A stretch of DNA of 20,232 nucleotides, from NCBI GenBank assembly GCA_017405115.1, contig JAFRBA010000154.1:1-20232 (forward strand). Reading direction: 5' to 3'. Positions 1-7,991 of the stretch are shown in pieces. A model generated the notes under the pieces. It worked only from the letters and a program-made list of their open reading frames with translations, did not search any database and was not told the DNA's origin. The stretch is from Kiritimatiellia bacterium (GTDB taxonomy: Bacteria > Verrucomicrobiota > Kiritimatiellia > RFP12 > UBA1067). The translations under genes were made by a program, and so were the position numbers. Each line of letters opens with the position of its first letter. The stretch's first letter is position 1.

Positions 1-1
1 C

Positions 2-3000
2 CGCGCCCTCGCCGCGGAGGACGCGCTTCTTGCCGACCGCGACGGGGACGGAATCTCCACGCACGACGAGATATTCGTGCACGGAACCGACCCCGGGCTC
101 TACGACTCGGACGGCGACGGCATAGGCGACGGCGACGAGGTGACTGCGGGGATGAACCCCCTCGCCCGCGACTCCGACGGGGACGGCTTTCCCGACGGCA
201 CGGACCCCAGCCCGACGTCCGCCGACGCATGGACGGACTCCGACGGCGACGGGCTGCCAGACTCCTGGAAGACCGCCTGGTTCGGCCCTGACGCAACGGT
301 TTCCCCGTCGGCGGATGCGAACGGCGACGGGCTCTCGAACATCGCCTCGCTACTATGCGGAGTAAACCCCGTGGCCGTGCCGCCGGACGGCTTCGCCTAC
401 CCCAACGGGGCGGCCGCCGCGTACTTGAACGCATGGGAGCTGTTCCCGACTGCGTTCTCGTTCCAGCGCCCCGCCGGGCTTTCGGAGCTTGCAGTGCGCA
501 CATTCGCGGTTAGGCGGACGAGTCTGTGGGAGCAGTTCTACGTCTCGTCGCGCCCCGACGGCGCAGGCGGCTGGACGTCTTCGGACGTCGCGGTCAGCTA
601 TGGGCTCGACGGCGGGCCAGCGACCAACGCCGTCCCGGCGTCCGCATCCGACAGCTGGAGGCTTCCGCTCGGATCCGCCATGCCGCAGACAGTCTCGGTC
701 GTCGTCTCGGCTACAGGTCAGTCGCCGTCGCTCTCGTCGCCGCTCTACCTCCTCCGGTGGGCCCCCGGCGTCGGGTTCTCCCCGTCGGAGCGCCTTGCAG
801 TCGTCGAAGACGCCGACGGGCGAACGTGGGCGGCCGCGAAGCGCGACAGTGAGAGCGGCATGTACGAGGTTCCGTTCGCGGCGGACCTCTCGCGCATCCC
901 GCACCATGGCGGCGCGGAAGCGGCGGTCGTCGCCGACCTCGCCTTGCCGCCCGTTGCCGGGCTCTCGGTCACCAACTGCGAGGGTCGGGCGTTCCTCGCG
1001 CCGGATCCGCTCCTCGCCGACCTGCCGCGCGTCGGCACCAACATGGCCGTGAGGCTCGTCCTCTACTCGGTCGAGGTCGAGCGCCCCGGGACCGTGTCGC
1101 CGGGGCCGCGCGAATCCCGGTACGCGAGCCCGTACCCGCTCACGTCGTCCTCGCTCCGCAAGTCCTTCCACAGGGCGTCCGGCGAAGCCCCCGACGGCAC
1201 GGTGCGGCTTACGGTCCTTCCCGAGGCAGAGGGGGTGGGCTACGCGCTCGTGGAAGGCGCCGTGCGGCGGTCGGCTACGCTCCTGCCGCCGGCGAAGGTA
1301 ATGCCGGAGATAGGAGGCGAGCCATGCACGAACGACGTGTACGACATAGAGGGCGATGCTCCCGACGGATACGACCCCACGCCGCCGGAGGACGACGACC
1401 CGGAGGGCAGCGAGGAGGACGACTGCGACTGCGGGGACGGCGGGCCGTCGCTCGGGTCGTTCCGGTTCCGCGTGCCTCTCGGCGAATCGGCCTCTGACGA
1501 GCACCTCGGATTCCTCTGGGCTGTCGACGACGGTCCCGCCGCCGTGACGCCGGCGAAGTTCAGGGTCCTCGCCGCGCCGGGGGTTGCCGTCGTCACCAAC
1601 GCGGACGGAACGCTTTCCATCGACGCTTCGTCCCTCGGTGGCAGGACGGTCGCGGTGACGAACATCCCCCACGGCGTTGCGATCCCGGTCTGGAACGCGA
1701 GCGGCAGGTTCGAGCACGAGTGGCGGGTCTTCAACGAGGGCGGCGACCAGTCGCGCATCCGTGTGAGGCGCGTGACGGTGCTGGGCAACGCCACGATGGA
1801 CGAGACGTACGCGGCTTGGGACGAGGACGAGCCCGAGGTCTTCTGGGAGACGCGCGGCCCGGCCGCGGCGTGGGAGAGGGTGGACAACATACGCGGCGTC
1901 GCGGTGACGCGGTACGAATGGCGCGACGCGCGCGAGCCGGAGTTCGTCTCCGAGGAGTACGACGAAACGAGCCTTGGCGGGGAGACTGTCCGCTCCGAGT
2001 TGCGGACATACGAGAAGGTGGGCGCTGGGTCGACTGCGCGGCGTCGGCTCTCATGCGTGTCCGGCTACGACGAGCATGGCTGGTACGAGGAGGCGCGGAC
2101 GTACTGGCATGACGCCGACCATCCGGAAAGGAACGCGAGGCTCAGGTCCGTGCAGTCCGACAGGCGGTCGTGGGCGTACTTCGACTACGACTTGCGCGGT
2201 CGCGAGACTCTGCGCATCGAGCAGTTCGACGGTTCCCCGTTCCCGGAGCTCGAGGAGGTCTCCGCGTCCGCGCCGCTGCCGGACGGCTGCATGGCGACGG
2301 TGACCGTCACGTCCTACGACCCGCCCGATGGCGACGATGCGCACCGCAACGACTCCTTCGAGCCGAGGGAGGTCTCGGTGTACATTCGAAGGGGTTCGGA
2401 GCCTCCCGTGATGGTGTCGCACGAGGTGCGCGTCTACACCCGCGAGACGGACGCGGCTGGCAATCCGCTCAGGCGGATCGTGAAGACCGTCGGGCATGAC
2501 GGCGCGGTGCGCGCGGAGACGACGGTCGAATACCCGCAGGACAGCATTGTGCCAGGCCATCTTCGCGGGCTGCCGGTATTCGAGACTTCGCCTGACGGAA
2601 CGGTCACGACAACGGAATACGCGCTTTCCGGGGGCGGCCTTGCGGCGACAGTCCGCCGCTACGGTTCGTCCCCCCAGTCCCAGCCGTCCCAGTTTCCCAC
2701 ATACACCGTAACGGTCTCCGACGCCGCCTACAGGCTGCCGCTCCGCGAGGAGACGAGGCTCACTGCGACGGGCGAGGTGCTGGAATGGTCGGAGAGGGCG
2801 TACGACGACATCCACAGGCTCCGCTCGGTGACGTATTCTGACGGAACGTCTGAGACAAACGCCTACTCCTGCTGCCGCCTCCTCTGGCGGCGCGACCGGC
2901 AGGGCCGAAAGACCCTCCGTTCCGCACAGACCGGCACGGATTTGCTATACTACGCCGAAGAGGAGGTGTGGCTTGGAGAAGTGAAAAGTGTAAAGTGTAA

Positions 3001-6000
3001 AATGGAAAATGATGGTGGGCTCGCTACAAATGGATTTCGAGTGACCAGACACTACTTCGACGGCTTCGGGCGGGAGACGAACACGGTGACCCATCTCGGC
3101 CTCGTTCCCGGAGAGGCGTCGTCCATGTCCTCGCCATACCAGTCCCACCCATCCTACACGTCCCAGAAAACCACAATCTATTCCAGCGACACCTACGCCG
3201 GCGTCGACTGGCGCGGGCTGGAGACCTATGGCTACTTCGGCCGGTCTGCGGAAGGCGAGGAGAGCTATGAGAACGTCTACGGCGAGAGCGGCGGCGAACC
3301 GTTCTTCCGCACTACGTCGACTTTCCGCCGACGCAACGGCGGAACTGCCGCCGAGACGCGCTGGGACGACAAGTGGCGGTGCGAGGCGACAGTCCCCGAC
3401 TACCTTGCCGACGGACGACGCGTCGAATATTCGACTACCGAGTCCTCGGACCACGGCGTAGTCACCAACTCCATCGCGACCTACGACCTCCTCGGACGCC
3501 TTTCGACCGTCGCGACGCCCGGCCCGAACGGCTCCTGGCTCGTCGCCTCCAACGCCTACGACGGCGCAACGACAAGGATGCTTTCGACGACGCAGCATGC
3601 GGCAGGCCTTGGACCGCGCACAACGGACATCATCTACAGCGACCATGGCGAGCAGGTAGGCACGGTTCTCGATGGCGTGACGAACCGCACCGACGTCGCA
3701 TATGCGCAGTTCTCCAACGAATGGTGGAAAGTCGAGACGGCGATTGTCGCAGGCCCTGCGACAAACTCCCTCCGCATCGTCATGACGCAGCTGACCGGGC
3801 GCACCGATGCCTGTCGCCGCCATGAGATCGAGTTGGGAGGGGCGAGCGTCCCGCTTGCCCGCCGCACCGAGACTCTTGTGTCCTACGACCCAGCTTCGGA
3901 CATCGAAACCGAGACCGTCACCTCATCAGTCGCCCCGACCGTTGTCCGCCGCTACCGCCACGGCGTCCTGCTTTCTTCGGAAACAGGCGGAACGACCACC
4001 TTCAGCTCCTATGACGCCTTCGGGCGCGTCGCGGAAACGGGGCGCTCCATCGGGAATTCGTCGCCGCTGCCGGTTCAGGCGTTCGACTACACCCACTGCG
4101 GAGATCTCCTCGCCACGCACACATACACAAACGACATAGATGCGATCGCCGAGTCCTATGCCTGCGACATGCAGGGCAACCGGACCGCAACGACCAACGC
4201 GCTCGGCGATGTTGTCTTCCGCTCCTACGATCCGTTTGGGCGCGTCGTCGCCGAAGACGGCGCAACCTATCCCGTGCGCTACACCTACGACACGGTGGGA
4301 CGCCGCACCTCTCTCTCGACCACTCGCGACGGCTTGACTTGGGACACTACGACATGGGCATACGACGCTGCGACAGGCAACTGTCTCTCGAAGACTTATG
4401 CCGACGGCTCGACCGTTACGTACACCTACACGCCAGACAATCTCCCTCTCCGAACCACCTACGCCAGCGGACGGTGGAAGGAGAACGTGTACGACGCAAG
4501 GCGTGAAGTCGTCGGCTTCATTTATTCCGACGACGAAATAGTCTCGTTCGCCTACGATGAGTTTGGGAACGAAATAGCGGCATCGAATGAAGTTGCTTCC
4601 GCAGTATCGCTTCGCAGCGAACTGGGTGACTGCACGAACGAAACGGCCATTGTCGGCAATGAGAGCAAAGTGACCATGCGAGCTTTTGACGAGCATCGTC
4701 GGCTGACAGAAATTGGCGGCACGACCTATGCGTATAATTCAGACGGATTGCTTTCCTCAATCTCCAACGACCTCGCCCTTGTTGAATACGCCTATACCCC
4801 AGACCTCCTTGACGCGGGGTATTCGCTGACGCTTTCAAATGGCGTTGTGTTCACGCGCAGCCTTGTCCGCGACGACTTCCGCCGTGCGCTCGTGACTGGC
4901 ATTGCAAGCTCAGGCGCCGGCGGCGCTACGACCGAGAGCCTTGCATATGAATACGATGCGCTCAACAGACCGACAAGCCGCAACGGCGACGCGTTCGGCT
5001 ATAACGAGCGTGGGGAGGTTGTGTTCTCACGCAGAGACGCAGAGAACGCAGAGGAGTCGTATTTGTATGATGACATTGGCAATCTTCTGCTTTCAGCCTT
5101 GAACACCGCGACGAATACCTATACGGCAAACAACCTCAACCAATACACCTCCATCCAGGAAATCTCTGCGCCCTCTGCGTCTCTGCGGGAGACATCTTAC
5201 GACCCCGACGGCAACATGCTCTCCGATGGAATCATGGACTTCACCTACGATGCGGTGAACCGCCTCAAGACCGTGTCGTCGAACGGCGTGACGCTCGTGA
5301 CGAACTTCTACGACGCGAAATCCCGCCGTGTGAAGAAGGTGACATCTGAGGCAACGACAACATTCTTCTACGACGGCTGGAATCTCCTTGAGGAGCGTGT
5401 CGCATACACGAACGGCACGACGTTGACGATTCATTACCATTGGGGTAAGGACTTGTCAGGCACTTTGCAGGGCGCAGGTGGTGTCGGAGGGCTGCTTTAC
5501 CTCACCATTGACGGCTCCATCTATATTCCGTGCTATGACAACAACGGCAACATAACTCGTTACCTCGACGCAAACGGCAACACGGTTGCGCAGTACACCT
5601 ACGACGCCTTCGGCAACTCCATTTCTAAGTCTGGTCTGCTCGCCGACTCCTTCCGCCATCGCTTCTCGACAAAGTATTTTGATGCTGAAACTGGCCTCTA
5701 TTACTATGGTTACCGATTCTATTCTCCCTCACTAATGCGTTGGCTCAACCGCGATCCGATTGAAGAGCGCGGCGGATTGAATCTTTATACGTTCTGCAAT
5801 AATGCCATGTTTTGTAAGTTTGATGTGCTAGGGAGAAGTACATGTTGCTGTAAGGGGAAGGAAATTCCCTGTGATAAATTCTACAGATGGAAAGGTAATG
5901 TCACCACGTCTTCCTTAACATGGGGACTTGGTGCAACATTCTTGATGATTGATCTTAAAAGTAATTTTGTTTGCATGACATGTTCAAGTTGGCGTATTCG

Positions 6001-6268
6001 CATCAAGGCCGTATTGCTTACAGCGGCAATTGGTGCACCGTTCTCCCTTACTGGTTCCAATATTGAATTCGGAAATTTACCTCCAGATGCATTCGTTGGG
6101 TCCATTAGTTTGATAGGTGCCGGTGTAGGCGCAATGGGTGTTGTGGAAGCTTCGTCATTGCGAATAGGGAATGCTTGGGTAAATAGCATAGGACTTGTTG
6201 GCGGGGCAGAATTAGGTGCGGGTGGAGCGTATGGGTGGTTTGTTGGCTTTGAAATGGTCGAAGAATGA
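2..6268 (+). CDS. RHS/YD-repeat protein 1 with N-terminal calcium-binding repeats and variable C-terminal tip (5' partial)
   Basis: Giant exported-type RHS protein whose start lies upstream of the window. The frame is open from nt 2, and a GTG at nt 77 is only an internal codon inside a DxDxDG repeat. Domains in order: thrombospondin-3-like calcium repeats (nt 2-350); a beta-rich region; an Asp/Glu-rich hinge (1339-1420); a CDCG signature (1421-1435) that also opens the shell of RHS protein 2; YD repeats from about 2170 to 5650; the canonical RHS core end (5671-5795) with YYYGYRFYSP and RWLNRDPI; then FDVLG (5818-5832). The last roughly 145 residues form a Gly/Ala-rich hydrophobic tip that starts with a Cys cluster (CCCK) and has a later CxxC. 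In known RHS families the shell encapsulates a C-terminal toxin cut after a DPxG-type motif, so FDVLG is the probable equivalent. The tip is AT-rich (20 G/C of 60 at 5941-6000) against the shell (46 of 60 at 1381-1440). Toxicity is inferred; no catalytic motif is recognised. Confidence 0.93.
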   Translation, partial: RALAAEDALLADRDGDGISTHDEIFVHGTDPGLYDSDGDGIGDGDEVTAGMNPLARDSDGDGFPDGTDPSPTSADAWTDSDGDGLPDSWKTAWFGPDATVSPSADANGDGLSNIASLLCGVNPVAVPPDGFAYPNGAAAAYLNAWELFPTAFSFQRPAGLSELAVRTFAVRRTSLWEQFYVSSRPDGAGGWTSSDVAVSYGLDGGPATNAVPASASDSWRLPLGSAMPQTVSVVVSATGQSPSLSSPLYLLRWAPGVGFSPSERLAVVEDADGRTWAAAKRDSESGMYEVPFAADLSRIPHHGGAEAAVVADLALPPVAGLSVTNCEGRAFLAPDPLLADLPRVGTNMAVRLVLYSVEVERPGTVSPGPRESRYASPYPLTSSSLRKSFHRASGEAPDGTVRLTVLPEAEGVGYALVEGAVRRSATLLPPAKVMPEIGGEPCTNDVYDIEGDAPDGYDPTPPEDDDPEGSEEDDCDCGDGGPSLGSFRFRVPLGESASDEHLGFLWAVDDGPAAVTPAKFRVLAAPGVAVVTNADGTLSIDASSLGGRTVAVTNIPHGVAIPVWNASGRFEHEWRVFNEGGDQSRIRVRRVTVLGNATMDETYAAWDEDEPEVFWETRGPAAAWERVDNIRGVAVTRYEWRDAREPEFVSEEYDETSLGGETVRSELRTYEKVGAGSTARRRLSCVSGYDEHGWYEEARTYWHDADHPERNARLRSVQSDRRSWAYFDYDLRGRETLRIEQFDGSPFPELEEVSASAPLPDGCMATVTVTSYDPPDGDDAHRNDSFEPREVSVYIRRGSEPPVMVSHEVRVYTRETDAAGNPLRRIVKTVGHDGAVRAETTVEYPQDSIVPGHLRGLPVFETSPDGTVTTTEYALSGGGLAATVRRYGSSPQSQPSQFPTYTVTVSDAAYRLPLREETRLTATGEVLEWSERAYDDIHRLRSVTYSDGTSETNAYSCCRLLWRRDRQGRKTLRSAQTGTDLLYYAEEEVWLGEVKSVKCKMENDGGLATNGFRVTRHYFDGFGRETNTVTHLGLVPGEASSMSSPYQSHPSYTSQKTTIYSSDTYAGVDWRGLETYGYFGRSAEGEESYENVYGESGGEPFFRTTSTFRRRNGGTAAETRWDDKWRCEATVPDYLADGRRVEYSTTESSDHGVVTNSIATYDLLGRLSTVATPGPNGSWLVASNAYDGATTRMLSTTQHAAGLGPRTTDIIYSDHGEQVGTVLDGVTNRTDVAYAQFSNEWWKVETAIVAGPATNSLRIVMTQLTGRTDACRRHEIELGGASVPLARRTETLVSYDPASDIETETVTSSVAPTVVRRYRHGVLLSSETGGTTTFSSYDAFGRVAETGRSIGNSSPLPVQAFDYTHCGDLLATHTYTNDIDAIAESYACDMQGNRTATTNALGDVVFRSYDPFGRVVAEDGATYPVRYTYDTVGRRTSLSTTRDGLTWDTTTWAYDAATGNCLSKTYADGSTVTYTYTPDNLPLRTTYASGRWKENVYDARREVVGFIYSDDEIVSFAYDEFGNEIAASNEVASAVSLRSELGDCTNETAIVGNESKVTMRAFDEHRRLTEIGGTTYAYNSDGLLSSISNDLALVEYAYTPDLLDAGYSLTLSNGVVFTRSLVRDDFRRALVTGIASSGAGGATTESLAYEYDALNRPTSRNGDAFGYNERGEVVFSRRDAENAEESYLYDDIGNLLLSALNTATNTYTANNLNQYTSIQEISAPSASLRETSYDPDGNMLSDGIMDFTYDAVNRLKTVSSNGVTLVTNFYDAKSRRVKKVTSEATTTFFYDGWNLLEERVAYTNGTTLTIHYHWGKDLSGTLQGAGGVGGLLYLTIDGSIYIPCYDNNGNITRYLDANGNTVAQYTYDAFGNSISKSGLLADSFRHRFSTKYFDAETGLYYYGYRFYSPSLMRWLNRDPIEERGGLNLYTFCNNAMFCKFDVLGRSTCCCKGKEIPCDKFYRWKGNVTTSSLTWGLGATFLMIDLKSNFVCMTCSSWRIRIKAVLLTAAIGAPFSLTGSNIEFGNLPPDAFVGSISLIGAGVGAMGVVEASSLRIGNAWVNSIGLVGGAELGAGGAYGWFVGFEMVEE
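1339..1446 (+). other. Acidic hinge and Cys-x-Cys entry signature of the RHS 1 shell
   Basis: Within RHS protein 1 this stretch encodes an Asp/Glu/Pro-rich linker ending in DCDCGDGG. The CxC is followed at similar spacing by a V-x-LG, G-x-L, D-x-x-P, TP pattern. RHS protein 2 has the same pattern just after its signal peptide (CQCENG at 12684-12701, then MGSTTPW and TPESL). I read it as the junction between the calcium-repeat module and the RHS shell proper. The matching is by eye, and no named domain is claimed. Confidence 0.5.
2667..2699 (+). repeat. Degenerate TCCCAG-type short repeat, copy 1, read in frame
   Basis: A CGTCCC/CCAGTCCCAG/CCGTCCCAG run encodes a Ser/Gln/Pro low-complexity loop (SSPQSQPSQ) between YD-repeat segments of RHS 1. 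Similar runs lie at 3119-3166 and 20195-20232, always inside RHS sequence and in the frame that encodes Ser, Gln and Pro. Confidence 0.6.
2975..3013 (+). repeat. Degenerate AAAGTGTAAAATGGAAAATG-type repeat, copy 1, read in frame
   Basis: A purine-rich run (GTGAAAAGTGTAAAGTGTAA, then AATGGAAAATG) is embedded in a GC-rich gene and encodes KVKSVKCKMEND, which does not resemble a YD repeat. The reverse complement of 18881-18914 is of the same type. Runs encoding peptides like VKCKMEN are familiar as short interspersed repeats in several bacterial phyla; assignment to that class rests on recognition. Confidence 0.55.
3119..3166 (+). repeat. Degenerate TCCCAG-type short repeat, copy 2, read in frame
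   Basis: The run TCGTCCATGTCC...CAGTCCCACCCATCC...TCCCAG encodes a Ser/Pro/His/Tyr-rich loop (SSMSSPYQSHPSYTSQ) of RHS 1. It lies about 450 nt after copy 1 and, like it, falls between YD segments, where length variation should be tolerated. Confidence 0.55.
5024..5056 (+). repeat. CGCAGAGA-type interspersed repeat, + oriented copy, read in frame
   Basis: A TTCTCACGCAGAGACGCAGAGAACGCAGAGGAG run encodes FSRRDAENAEE in RHS 1. The paralogous stretch of RHS 2 (ELILATNILTGTEF) has the same length but no such sequence, so the repeat replaced rather than lengthened this loop. An inverted copy lies at 5161-5190. Confidence 0.7.
5161..5190 (-). repeat. CGCAGAGA-type interspersed repeat, inverted copy, read in frame
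   Basis: Its reverse complement, TCCCGCAGAGACGCAGAG then GGCGCAGAGATT, matches the copy at 5024-5056 at about 24 of 30 positions, counted by hand. On the + strand it encodes EISAPSASLRE, where RHS 2 is about four residues shorter. The two copies bracket one YD unit (YLYDDIGN to YTSIQ). Confidence 0.7.
5833..6265 (+). other. Variable C-terminal tip of RHS 1 (candidate toxin domain)
   Basis: About 144 residues after FDVLG that share nothing visible with the RHS 2 tip. It begins RSTCCCKGKEIPCDKFY, has a CMTC pair, then hydrophobic Gly/Ala-rich stretches (LLTAAIGAPF, SLIGAGVGAMGVV, GLVGGAELGAGGAYGWFVG) and ends EMVEE. Such composition could suit a membrane-inserting domain, but this is a guess. 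The abrupt fall in GC from the shell to the tip suggests a separately acquired segment. Confidence 0.6.
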
Positions 6269-6281
6269 ACGTGTAAAACAA

Positions 6282-6602
6282 ATGAAACAGAGAATAATAG
6301 ACTCCATCAAAGAGGATTGGTGCATCCAAACATGCCAGTTTGAATATTGGTTGCATATAAAACGGAGTTTTGTCTTTTGGCATTTGGCAGCGTTCATAGG
6401 ATCGTTGTCATTGTGTTTCGTTGTGCGTTATCTTGGATTGCTTAGTGTCCCATGCTTGATTTCATGGGATTATCTTGTTTTGTTTGACAAGAAACACCGT
6501 ATATACAAGGATGAATACAGGCCACAGCGATATGAATACATCGGCACTATATGGTCAACGCTTATCGTATGTTCAGTTATTATAGGACTTATAATCGCAT
6601 GA
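6282..6602 (+). CDS. Small multi-pass membrane protein, candidate immunity partner of RHS 1
   Basis: 106 residues with three hydrophobic segments (about residues 30-48, 51-68 and 88-105) and a basic, polar loop between the second and third (DKKHRIYKDEYRPQRY). The function is not recognised. ATG 6282 lies 13 nt after the RHS 1 stop. In-frame starts further up (GTG 6216, ATG 6231) would overlap the RHS 1 tip, and no convincing Shine-Dalgarno sequence separates the options. Position directly behind an RHS tip, small size and equally AT-rich sequence fit an immunity protein that guards against a membrane-acting tip. That role is inferred from context only. Confidence 0.7.
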   Translation: MKQRIIDSIKEDWCIQTCQFEYWLHIKRSFVFWHLAAFIGSLSLCFVVRYLGLLSVPCLISWDYLVLFDKKHRIYKDEYRPQRYEYIGTIWSTLIVCSVIIGLIIA

Positions 6603-6632
6603 AAATGTGGAGAAAGTGGCAAATGAAAATTC

Positions 6633-6668
6633 CTTGCATCGGGCATAAAGGATGTGTGAGGATGCAAG
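6633..6668 (+). promoter_or_regulatory. Short inverted repeat upstream of the LRR gene
   Basis: CTTGCATC (6633-6640) and GATGCAAG (6661-6668) are perfectly complementary across a 20-nt loop. The repeat ends four nt before the purine-rich ribosome-binding stretch GGGAGGGG (6673-6680) of the LRR gene. There is no T tract, so it is not a standard terminator. It might affect ribosome access, or it may be chance. Confidence 0.3.
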
Positions 6669-6683
6669 AAATGGGAGGGGAGT

Positions 6684-7793
6684 ATGTGTAGAATTGCTTG
6701 TGTAAGTCAGGGAAAACACTCAAGACTATTGTTGTGCTTTGTCTGCACAGTTTTTTGCTTGATGCATCTTGAGTCGAACGGGTCGTGTGCGTATCGTCGA
6801 CATCTCCAAGAAGAGGGGTTTTTATTGCACCAACTCAATGAGTTCCCGCAAGGATTTGGCGTCAAACAAGTCGAAATATGTTCACTTGGTAAATGCTATG
6901 AAAGTGTTGGGCAATTCGTCTTGAAGATACCGGATGCAATAGCCGGCTACAAAATTACTCATATAGCATCAGGAGCGTTTGCATACAACCAGAACATAGT
7001 TGCCGTTGAGATTAGTTCGAATGTCTGCCAGATTGGACGCGGAGCCTTCTGCGGTTGTTCAAACATTGTTTCGGTGTCAATGGCTGATTGCGCCTTTCAC
7101 GCCATGCGTATTCTTGGTGAGTCATTTAAGCAATGTGTTAAGCTGGAGGAACTGAAACTTCCTTCCGGACTTGACTTGATAGATGTGCGCGCCTTTGCTG
7201 AGTGCAATAGTCTGAAAGAAGTAAGGCTTCCGGACTCGTGCAACAGAATGGTTGAAGATGCTTTCTCGAATTGCAGATCGTTGCGCTCCATTTACATAGG
7301 CAAGGTTGGCTCTCATGGTGAGAGTCGGCTATTGTCGGCCTTTCCCAGTTGTCCGGCACTTGAGGAAATATCGATCAACTCAGAAAACCCAGCTTATGCC
7401 ATACTTGATGGTGCGTTGTACTACAAGAACCAGCAAGCTATTGTTAGATGCCCACCAAAGCATGCTGGCAAGAACTTCTTGATAAAGGATGGCGTGAGCA
7501 TAGTTTGCCCGTTTGCATTTGAGGGGTGTCAATTCGAAGAAATCGTGTTGCCGGAAAGTCTTGGGGGGATTGGGCGAGGTGCGTTTTCTGGCTGCACAAA
7601 CCTTGTTTCGGTTTGCTTTCCGGCAGGCGTGAAAGTGATAGACGATATTGCATTTGAGTCCTGTTCCAAACTCCGCTTTGCTGTGATGAATGGCGGCGAA
7701 ATGCCAATGATGGGTGATGATGTGTTCCCTAAGGGCACAAGGATTATCATGCGTTCCGATTGTTCCATTCACTGTTGCGGAGATAGCAAATGA
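6684..7793 (+). CDS. Secreted BspA-like leucine-rich repeat protein (LRR_5 type)
   Basis: 369 residues. ATG 6684 is preceded by a strong GGGAGGGG (6673-6680), which fixes the start. A hydrophobic segment (about residues 14-29, RLLLCFVCTVFCLMHL) looks like a signal sequence. From about residue 85 there are repeated units of the LRR_5/BspA pattern, with an AF-x-x-C turn followed by L-x-x-V-x-LP: GAFCGCSNIVSVSM, RAFAECNSLKEVRLP, DAFSNCRSLRSIYI, FAFEGCQFEEIVLP, GAFSGCTNLVSVCFP and IAFESCSKLRF. In known members these units form a surface-exposed solenoid for protein binding. It follows the membrane protein by 81 nt and shares its low GC, so it may belong to the same acquired module. A binding target is not evident. 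Confidence 0.85.
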   Translation: MCRIACVSQGKHSRLLLCFVCTVFCLMHLESNGSCAYRRHLQEEGFLLHQLNEFPQGFGVKQVEICSLGKCYESVGQFVLKIPDAIAGYKITHIASGAFAYNQNIVAVEISSNVCQIGRGAFCGCSNIVSVSMADCAFHAMRILGESFKQCVKLEELKLPSGLDLIDVRAFAECNSLKEVRLPDSCNRMVEDAFSNCRSLRSIYIGKVGSHGESRLLSAFPSCPALEEISINSENPAYAILDGALYYKNQQAIVRCPPKHAGKNFLIKDGVSIVCPFAFEGCQFEEIVLPESLGGIGRGAFSGCTNLVSVCFPAGVKVIDDIAFESCSKLRFAVMNGGEMPMMGDDVFPKGTRIIMRSDCSIHCCGDSK

Positions 7794-7802
7794 AATGGTG
7801 GG

Positions 7803-7870
7803 GGAACTACTGCAAATTGTAGACGACCGGGGCTGTACGGCCCCGTTCGTCTACAATTTGCAGTAGTTCC
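7803..7870 (+). terminator. Long near-perfect hairpin closing the RHS 1 module
   Basis: The arms 7803-7826 and 7847-7870 are exactly complementary over 24 bp. After one C-T mismatch the stem continues for six more pairs (CGGGGC with GCCCCG) to a 6-nt loop (TGTACG). The right side is followed by AGTTTTCTTGCGTTTTTTGG, so rho-independent termination after the LRR gene (10 nt upstream) is plausible. The stem is much longer than a usual terminator, and the near-perfect symmetry could also mark a palindromic mobile or recombination element. Confidence 0.65.
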
Positions 7871-7991
7871 AGTTTTCTTGCGTTTTTTGGATCCAGAGGG
7901 GCCTCAAAATTTTTTTTCAGATTTAAACTTAATTTGAACTTCGTTTGGTATATTGTCCCGCACCTGAAAACCAAAGGGACAACCAGACGAA
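7871..7991 (+). promoter_or_regulatory. AT-rich leader and probable promoter of the calcium-repeat/RHS 2 operon
   Basis: This AT-rich gap between the hairpin and the next gene holds a run of eight T (7910-7917) and a -10-like TATATT (7949-7954), 38 nt before ATG 7992. No convincing -35 hexamer lies at 16-18 nt spacing. AAAGGGA (7973-7979) is the only ribosome-binding candidate, and its 12-nt spacing is long. Together with the hairpin this accounts for all of 7794-7991; I see no gene in it. Confidence 0.4.

Noticed and set aside
77..79. GTG as the real start of RHS 1
   Set aside because: The upstream frame from nt 2 encodes a matching DRDGDGIS calcium repeat, so the gene clearly extends beyond the window.
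353..1717. Long open frame on the - strand (454 codons) within RHS 1
   Set aside because: Arg/Val/Ala-rich translation with no domain, opposite a well-supported DxDxDG/RHS coding frame; typical of high-GC antisense.
6605..6691. 28-codon open frame starting ATG 6605
   Set aside because: No ribosome-binding site, overlaps the LRR start, and has no recognisable features; kept only as a remote leader-peptide possibility.
7803..7870. Integron attC site
   Set aside because: The stem is continuous, without the extrahelical bases and R/L box spacing of attC, and no integrase or cassette array is present.
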